This document shows positions 13,665-19,553 of a DNA stretch of 19,553 nt, piece by piece (position 1 is the first letter of the stretch; each line of letters begins with the position of its first letter). The DNA is from an uncultured Prevotella sp. Lineage in GTDB: Bacteria > Bacteroidota > Bacteroidia > Bacteroidales > Bacteroidaceae. The stretch spans positions 1-19,553 of the forward strand of contig URDM01000056.1 in NCBI GenBank assembly GCA_900546575.1, in the 5' to 3' direction. The translations under genes were made by a program, and so were the position numbers. The notes below the pieces were generated by a model that saw only the letters and a list, made by a program, of their open reading frames with translations, had not been told where the DNA came from and searched no databases.

Positions 13665-14501
13665 TTAATTGTTCGAACCAAGCTTTGAATAGTCTACTGC
13701 ATACGACGGTGCCAACTGCATGTACTTGCCGTCCTCGTCGTAAACCGGTGTGCCTGCATTTGCCATTTCCTGCAGATACTTCTGCGTTTTCTTGGCTATG
13801 TAAGACATTGTACCGTAACTTACCTTACCTCCATACGCACTCCAATCAGAATGCAGAAGATCCATTACCTTGTTTACTACCGTCTCCTTAGCTACCGACC
13901 ATGCTCCCAAACAGTCTGCGCCATACCAGCTCCAATACATAGGTTCTGTCCAGATGTTGTTGTATATGAACTTGAACTGAGTGCCACAAAGTTGTTTGCC
14001 AGGTTCGCTCCAGCCTACCGTACTCTTATACGATTTAAGTTCGGCAGTGAAGTTTTCGTTGTCGCTAAGTTGGAAAACAAGTCGCAGAGACTGCTTGCGG
14101 AGTCTATCCGTCTTCTTCAACACCACAAGCACGCGAGTAGAATTCTTGCCTGCGGGTATAAAGCAGTCGTCGCCTGTGAATACGTAGTCTTCATTCTCCA
14201 CAGCGGTAGAAAGTTCCTTATTGACCGAAAGCTTGAATGGACGGTCGTAATCCTTCACGTCGCCCATTATCTTTACTGGTAGATAGAGTTTGTACTCTAC
14301 AACTTCTTCCTTATAGTTGGCGAAGGTAAACACCATTGAATCAGAATAAGCCAATGGGGTTCCGTTTATGTCGGTAGTGGTAGTACGCTGAATGTATATG
14401 CCGGACTTCTTTCCGTCAAAAGAAGTGAAGTCTTCCTCGGAGCAAGCCGCCATAAAAACGATAGCTACTAAAGCCAAAGCCGTTGATAATATCTTTCTCA
14501 T
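13665..14501 (-). CDS. DUF4843 domain lipoprotein
   Basis: A 278-residue lipoprotein of the DUF4843 family, which is regularly found next to SusC/SusD genes in Bacteroidetes. Its signal peptide ends in MAAC with Cys20 as lipid anchor, followed by SEEDF, an acidic stretch that fits export to the cell surface. The family feature FDGKKSGIYIQ (about residues 28-38) and YSDSMVFTFA are visible. The middle region (KLYLPVKIMGDVKDYDRPFK) suggests an immunoglobulin-like beta domain. It starts 18 bp after the SusD stop and is followed after 10 bp by the PKD-like gene, so all four genes form one transcript. Its exact role is not known; surface binding or complex assembly is inferred from context. Confidence 0.88.
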   Translation of the reverse strand: MRKILSTALALVAIVFMAACSEEDFTSFDGKKSGIYIQRTTTTDINGTPLAYSDSMVFTFANYKEEVVEYKLYLPVKIMGDVKDYDRPFKLSVNKELSTAVENEDYVFTGDDCFIPAGKNSTRVLVVLKKTDRLRKQSLRLVFQLSDNENFTAELKSYKSTVGWSEPGKQLCGTQFKFIYNNIWTEPMYWSWYGADCLGAWSVAKETVVNKVMDLLHSDWSAYGGKVSYGTMSYIAKKTQKYLQEMANAGTPVYDEDGKYMQLAPSYAVDYSKLGSNN

Positions 14502-14519
14502 AATTATCTGTTTTTCGTG

Positions 14520-16004
14520 TTATCTGTTTTCTTTCTCACTCGACGGAGTAGGCAGCACGTATACGGCTGTCGTTGGGTTTACGCTCGACCACTGGTTGCT
14601 GATATTGCCGTTGAATACGCCTCCAATTGACGAGAACGTGCGCTTGAACATAAAGAATATCTGTCCCTCGCCCCAGAACTCGCGTATGTATTCAAGTTTG
14701 AGCTGCTGGTCAAACTCCGAGGCCGAAGCCGAAGCGTTCAAAGGAGTAGCACCACGCTTGTTGAGTATTGCGTTGAGATATTTGACTGCTCCTGTCATAT
14801 CGCCCTTCTTCTTCATACAGTCAGCTGCAATATAGTAAGCTTCGCTTATGCGCATTAGCGGCATAAGGACTGCAAAGAGAGGCGAAGCGCTTGCATCGTA
14901 GGTTACCTCCTTGAACTTGCCGAAGTTGTAGTAGCTGCCGTTGTGTATCCACTGCGACTGGAAACGGTAGTCGGCCTGGTTGGGGAACAGCTTCTCTATA
15001 TAACCTGCGTATGGTCGGTACATATCGGTAGAGTTGAGGTTGGCGCCATCGAATACGTTCTTATAGATGTCCGAGCGCTCGCTATTGAATACACCGAAGA
15101 GCACCTCAGTTGAGAATATACGGTCAGGATTGTAGGTGTTGCCCAGCAACTTGTCTGGATTGACAAACGGCAGGAGGTGCTTCACGTCCTCATTGTCGGT
15201 TATCTTCTGTGCCTCAAGCAGAGCGTTGTCGGTGTCGCCAGCCCACTGATATACACGAGCCTTAAGCAAAGCAACAGCGAAATAGTTAAGTCGCATCTGG
15301 CGATAGCTGCGATAATTATCGTTGTCATCGTTATTCTCTTCAGTCACACCAACAGTCTGTATCGGGTCAACAGCCTTCAGGCATTGCTCGGCAGCATTGA
15401 GGTCGGGCAGCAGATGGTCGTAGACAATCTCCTTCGACGACAACAAGTCGTAAGCCTTCGGCTCGGTAGAGTCGTTGTAAGGTATAACGGCTGTTTTCGA
15501 ATCCTGGCTGTATACAGTACCGAAGAGACGCAACATGTCGAAATGCAAGAATGCACGAAGGGCAAGCAAATCGCCCTTTATCAGGTTCTTGTCAATGTCT
15601 GGGAGCACGCCTTTCTGTTCGTCTACTCCCTGAAGGATAACATTGGCATTGAGAATGGTCTGATAAGCCTCCTGCCAAACATAGTTGAGACTGCTCTGAA
15701 GGGTTGAGTTGGTGTACTTGAAGCCCGACCAAAGGTACTTGGGCGAATACTGATTAGTACCAGCCTCATAACGCTGTCCCATCAAGTCGATGGCACCATA
15801 GCTCAGCGTATTGCCGTAAAGTGTGGTAGAGGCAAGGCGGTTGTACACACCATTTACAGCTGTATAGAAACCAGCCCTTGTAGAAAACTGCTGCTCGGCA
15901 GTGGTCTTGTCCTTCGGCGTATAGTCGAGCCAGTCGCTGCAACCTGAGAACACGAACGTGGCACACGCAAGAAGGAGTATGCTGAATATGTTGTTTGTTT
16001 TCAT
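14520..16004 (-). CDS. SusD/RagB-family nutrient-binding lipoprotein
   Basis: SusD proteins sit on the outer surface as a lid over their SusC channel and hold the nutrient. This one has 494 residues, within the family range. The signal peptide ends VFSGC with Cys22, followed by SDWLDYTPKDKTT, a typical SusD start. The N-terminal RagB helices carry YNRLAS and YVWQEAYQTILNANVIL (~107-124), with the family's A-NVIL pattern, then LLALRAFLHFDMLRLFG (~146-162), the standard signature helix. LMRISEAYYIAADC (~384-397) and LNAILNKRGA (~408-418) are also standard. EFWGEGQIFFMFKR near the C-terminus matches the E-R-E-F-x-GEG-x-R region. Only 12 bp separate it from SusC. The substrate cannot be told from sequence; no glycoside hydrolase or protease gene is in the window. 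Confidence 0.95.
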   Translation of the reverse strand: MKTNNIFSILLLACATFVFSGCSDWLDYTPKDKTTAEQQFSTRAGFYTAVNGVYNRLASTTLYGNTLSYGAIDLMGQRYEAGTNQYSPKYLWSGFKYTNSTLQSSLNYVWQEAYQTILNANVILQGVDEQKGVLPDIDKNLIKGDLLALRAFLHFDMLRLFGTVYSQDSKTAVIPYNDSTEPKAYDLLSSKEIVYDHLLPDLNAAEQCLKAVDPIQTVGVTEENNDDNDNYRSYRQMRLNYFAVALLKARVYQWAGDTDNALLEAQKITDNEDVKHLLPFVNPDKLLGNTYNPDRIFSTEVLFGVFNSERSDIYKNVFDGANLNSTDMYRPYAGYIEKLFPNQADYRFQSQWIHNGSYYNFGKFKEVTYDASASPLFAVLMPLMRISEAYYIAADCMKKKGDMTGAVKYLNAILNKRGATPLNASASASEFDQQLKLEYIREFWGEGQIFFMFKRTFSSIGGVFNGNISNQWSSVNPTTAVYVLPTPSSEKENR

Positions 16005-16016
16005 AATAGCTATATA

Positions 16017-19000
16017 TTATAATGTGAGTGAAAGCGCAAACGAGAAGCTGCGGGCGAATGGATATGATGTACCGCGCTCCTGCTTGATAGACGAAATGCG
16101 GAAGATGTCGTTCATGTAGGCATTGACGCGCAGACCGCTGAGTCCGAGGCTGCGTGCTACCTGCGGTTCAAACTCGTAGCCTACCTGCAACGATTCGAGC
16201 GTGAGCGTGTTCTCGCGCTGTACGAAGCGTGACGACATTGGGGTATTCTGAGAGTCGGCTATATTCTTGAACTGAGCATAGTCGCCCGGCTTCTGCCAAC
16301 GGTCGTAGAGGGCACGCTTGTCCTGGTTGCTGCTGAGCGAACTTGACGATATGTTCTCAACCTTGTTGAATACCGAAGTATTGAAAGCATCTGCACCTAT
16401 GCGATAACGCAGGATTGCACTGAAGGTGAGACCGCGATAGCCGAAGTTTGTGCCGAATGTACCCTCGGCATCAGGACGTGTATTGCCCACAATCACTTCG
16501 TCGTCATAGGTGAAGTCGTAGGTATAGCTACCGTCTTTCTTGATAAATAGTTCGCGACCAGTAGCAGGGTCAATACCAGCCGAGCGTACTGCCCATATAT
16601 TATCTGGGTCGGCTCCGTCGTAATAGCGCTGTGTGCTACGGTTCTGTCCGAAGTTATTGAGCGATGAAAGCGTATTGCCAATACCGTCAAGTTTGGCACT
16701 CTCCGAACGCAATGTTCCACGTACCGACCATGTGAGGCGTTCCTTCAGATTGCGGATGATGTAGTACTGCAATGTAGCAGTGAAGCCCTTTGCTATCTGT
16801 TTGCCAAGGTTGGTGTTGTAAGATGTAGTGTATGCACCGAGCGTAGAGTTGTACGACATGGGCAGACCTGACGAAGCAGGCAGACCGATTGCGATAAGCA
16901 GCGGGTCAGTGCTCTTGTAGTAGTAGTCCATTGTGAGCGACAGACGATTGTTGAACATCGTGAGGTCGACACCGATGTTACGGTCGAGTGTAGTCTGCCA
17001 TTCAAGATTGCGATTACCCATATTGAGCAATACCGAACTCAAGCCGAAATAGTTGTATGCCGTATATGAATACTGGAATGTAGTGAGCGACATTGACGAG
17101 TCGTAGTTCTGGTTGCCGGGGTTACCTACCGAGCCACGAATCTTGAAGTAGTTGATAAATGGCAATGCATTCTTCACAAACTCCTCGTTGTGCAAGTTCC
17201 ATCCAAGACCGAGCGACCATGTATTGATGTACTTCTTGTTGGATCCGAATACCGATGAACCGTTCAAACGGTAGCTCACATCCATAAGATACTTGTCCTG
17301 GAAAGAATATCCACCAGTGAGGTAAGCACTAACCGAACGGCTCACACTCTCGCTGTAGGTAGGACGTCCACCATCGGGATAGCCCTTTGAGAACGAAGGA
17401 TAGGTGAAATCGCCTGAGGGGAATCCCTTAACCGAATAGCCCTGCAATGTCGACTTGCTCTCATTGATATTGGCACCAAGAGCAACGTTGATGCGGTGGT
17501 CTTGCTTTAGTACTGTAGCGAAAATGGCTGTAAGGTCGCCCTCAACGTTAGTGGTCTTAGTATTGCCGTAGCTATAGCTACCACGCTCCAGAGCATTGGT
17601 TGACTCGAAGCGAGTGTCGTCAGGCGAAACGAAGTTCTCGTTGTCCTTGTTGTAGTGGGTCAAACCGAACTTTGCACGCAGACGTAACTCCTTAAGAGGA
17701 TTGTACTCCATCTGGAAGTAGTCGCTAAGCATGAGCTGGCGCGAACCGTCACGACTGTTGAGGTTGTCGTTATACATAGGGTTGCCTACGCGCGACTCAT
17801 AGTCGTTGTTGGCAAGGAACTTGCTTATGTTGCCTTCGTCATCATACTTCTTATAATAAGGATTGGCAGCGGCATACTGCGCAAACGACACAATAGGATT
17901 GTCGGCATTGGTCTGCTGAGCTGTAAACTTATTGCTGAACTGAAGCTTGCCCACACGATAGGTAAGGTCGATGTTGCCACCATATACGTCACGGTTCGAC
18001 TTCTTCATCACACCATTGGTCTTGTTATAGTTCAAACCTATACCGAAGAGGAAACCACCCGAACCGCCATCAAGATAGAGTTGGTGACGATGGTTAATAC
18101 CAGTACGCAACGGTTCTGACAACCAGTAGGTGTCTACTCCACTGGCTATGTCTTTCATGTGCTGCTGATAAAGATTGTCGAGGTCGATAATTCCTGCTGC
18201 AGGAAGATTGCTATTGGTGTACTTGCCTGCCATCTTCTCGAACTCAAGTTTCTCACGTGCGTTCATAAGATTATAACCGCTGAGGTCAGGTATGCTCACG
18301 TCGAGCGAACCATTGTAGCTGACGCGCAACTGGCCTACCTTAGGCTTAACAGTCTCTACAACGACAACGCCATTGGCAGCCTTTGAACCATAAATCGCAG
18401 TAGAAGCAGCGTCCTTGAGAATTGTCATAGACGCTATACGGTTAATGTCAAGATTATAAATAGCTTCGAGCGACGACTCGAAACCATCAAGTATGAAAAG
18501 AGGTTGGTTGGGGTCTTCAGACAGTTCGTCGCGCATACCGAGCATGCTCGACTTTCCACGGATTTCGATGTCCGGAAGACGGTTAGGGTCAGAGCCAAAG
18601 AGGCTGTTGTCCATAACATTGAAAGAAGGATCGAGACTACGAAGACTCTGTATAGGATTCTGAACGCCTACAGATTTAAGTTCATCACCCGAAAAAGTGG
18701 CAGACGAACCTGTAAATGTTTCCTTGCGCTTGGTGATGACACCAGTAACAACTACTTCACCTAAACTACCTGCATCTTCCTGCAGCACTATACGCAAGGG
18801 TTTCAATTCGCCCTTGGCGTTGACCGAAACGGTCTGTGGCTTCATACCGATGTAAGAGAACTGAAGATCGGTGCGTGTTCCTTCAGGCAAAGAAATAAAG
18901 AAACGACCCGTTGCATCGGTCACAGTTTTCTGATGGGTCTTAGTAGACGTAACGCTTACACCAGGAAGGGGTGAATTCTTGTCATCTACTACTCGGCCCT

Positions 19001-19161
19001 CAATACGTTTCTTGCCAGTCTGTGTGTCATTCTGAACTACGGACGAAAACTCATGTCTGGGGGGGGGTAATTTTGGAGATACCCGGTGCAGCTTGAGCCG
19101 TCGTGGCCAAACACAGACATACAAAAGGTATGGCCATGTGCTTTGCTCTTTCCTTTTTCAT
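16017..19161 (-). CDS. SusC-like TonB-dependent outer-membrane transporter, frame broken at a C9 tract
   Basis: This is the outer-membrane channel of the SusCD pair. The continuous frame 16017-19124 codes for a carboxypeptidase-regulatory-like domain (IEGRVVDDKNSPLPGVSV on), a TonB-box-like GEVVVTG, a plug with PLFILDGFESS and IASMTILKDAASTAIYGSKA, and a long 22-strand-type barrel. That frame begins without a signal peptide (MYVCVWPRR). The true start is most likely the ATG at 19161, in another frame: it gives a 24-residue signal peptide with cationic MKKERAKH, a hydrophobic core and an AQA cleavage site. A run of nine C (19067-19059) separates the two frames; with nine, the signal frame meets TGA at 19051 after 36 codons. 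Eight or eleven C would join them into about 1,047 residues, a normal SusC length. As written the gene is OFF. Phase variation, a recent mutation and a sequencing error all remain possible. Confidence 0.9.
19059..19067 (-). repeat. Homopolymer C9 tract in the SusC gene
   Basis: Nine G on the plus strand, nine C in the coding strand, located 35 codons from the probable SusC start, directly behind the signal peptide. It is the longest G/C homopolymer I see in the window. Tract lengths of 8 or 11 put the signal peptide in frame with the transporter; 9 and 10 lead to stops within a few codons. Confidence 0.95.
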
Positions 19162-19262
19162 AAGTTAATGATTTTAGTAAATATTACGGTTAATCCATTT
19201 GCTTAAGTATGGTACACATCAAAAAAAGCAACATTATGTCGCATTTTTACGTACTACAATGG

Positions 19263-19270
19263 CAAAGTTA
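19263..19270 (-). promoter_or_regulatory. Probable -7 box of the SusCD operon
   Basis: Minus-strand TAACTTTG fits TAnnTTTG exactly. At the expected distance of 20 nt upstream there is only TTAA, so the -33 element is weak, which would fit a promoter that needs an activator or alternative sigma factor. The leader to the ATG at 19161 would be about 95 nt. Confidence 0.5.
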
Positions 19271-19402
19271 ATAATATTATCTAAATTGCATTAACATTTA
19301 GCGATATTTTTTGAAAAAATGCAAGAAAAATGAAATTATTAGCGGCAAAAAGGGAATATGGGCTGCTAAAAACGAGCAAAAGAATGCATCAACTAACTGC
19401 GC

Positions 19403-19428
19403 AGGTTATGGCGAGGACGCCATAACCT
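19403..19428. repeat. Perfect 11-bp-arm palindrome
   Basis: AGGTTATGGCG and CGCCATAACCT flank the 4-nt loop AGGA. There is no U-run on either side, so it is not a classic terminator. It may be a REP-like unit or a regulator binding site upstream of the SusCD promoter. Confidence 0.6.
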
Positions 19429-19553
19429 CCTACCGCTTGCACTGACTATCAACTCCTAAACTTGAACTGCTATTATCCCAAATCGGTCATTAGTATCGCG
19501 GATATGCTTACGTATAGATATAAAGAACGGGGGAAAAGAAATACACTACATCA

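Larger units (their letters stand above)
19162..19553. other. Upstream region of the SusCD operon, no gene seen
   Basis: 392 bp at the window edge. It holds the 5' leader and a probable -7 box of the SusC gene and an 11-bp-arm palindrome at 19403-19428. Bases 19162-19390 are very AT-rich. Only short open frames touch the window edge (for example from the ATG at 19504 on the plus strand), too short to judge. No SusR-type regulator or ECF sigma factor gene is visible within the window. Confidence 0.6.

Noticed and set aside
19088..19124. ATG at 19124 as the true SusC start
   Set aside because: It would yield a transporter without a signal peptide, while a complete signal peptide is encoded just upstream in the neighbouring frame.
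19162..19553. Invertible promoter element upstream of SusC
   Set aside because: I looked for inverted repeats flanking the promoter and found only the 19403-19428 palindrome, whose 4-nt loop is too small; no recombinase gene is in the window.

Overview
The window looks like a chromosomal segment of a member of the Bacteroidales, most likely a Prevotellaceae (Prevotella/Segatella-type) bacterium. The grounds are a SusC/SusD pair with DUF4843 and PKD-like lipoproteins, a DUF3467 protein, an MG2/carboxypeptidase-regulatory/plug-remnant protein, promoters of the Bacteroidetes type (TTTG, about 20 nt, TAnnTTTG), weak Shine-Dalgarno signals, and heptamer or palindromic intergenic repeats. Species assignment is an inference; no rRNA or tRNA gene is present.

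Layout. Bases 69-2288 (+) hold one large secreted/envelope protein. Everything else is on the minus strand. Read in transcription order from the right end: a SusC-like transporter (19161-16017), SusD (16004-14520), a DUF4843 lipoprotein (14501-13665) and a PKD-like lipoprotein (13654-12080) form a tight operon closed by a long hairpin terminator (12047-11997). A 585-bp gap follows with a five-copy 22-bp tandem repeat, a good promoter and a ~240-nt leader. Then come citX (11494-10871) and a citC-citG fusion (10812-8929), which supply the citrate lyase prosthetic group and acetylate the lyase. Next are a YbhJ-type aconitase (8799-6559) and a eukaryote-like NADP isocitrate dehydrogenase (6390-5176). 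After a 189-bp inverted pair of palindromic elements come a BASS-type 10-TM transporter (4795-3842), a secreted endonuclease/exonuclease/phosphatase-family protein (3799-2888) and a DUF3467 protein (2737-2414) with its own promoter and a hairpin leader.

How the genes work together. citX, citC-citG, acn and icd centre on citrate: aconitase plus Icd carry citrate to 2-oxoglutarate, while citrate lyase (matured by CitX/CitG/CitC) splits citrate to oxaloacetate and acetate. The lyase subunits citD/E/F and citrate synthase are not in the window. The SusCD operon is a nutrient-uptake locus of unknown substrate.

Most interesting points. (1) The SusC gene is out of frame by one base at a run of nine C residues directly behind a good signal peptide. 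Eight or eleven C would restore one continuous 1,047-residue protein, so this is either slipped-strand phase variation or a homopolymer error. (2) The same 28-bp, four-unit stretch of a degenerate AGTGAAG heptamer repeat sits in frame inside both citX and citC. Variant units fall exactly where the perfect repeat would give a TGA stop. (3) Several families of palindromic or tandem repeat decorate the gaps, one with compensatory stem changes and one overlapping the acn stop codon.
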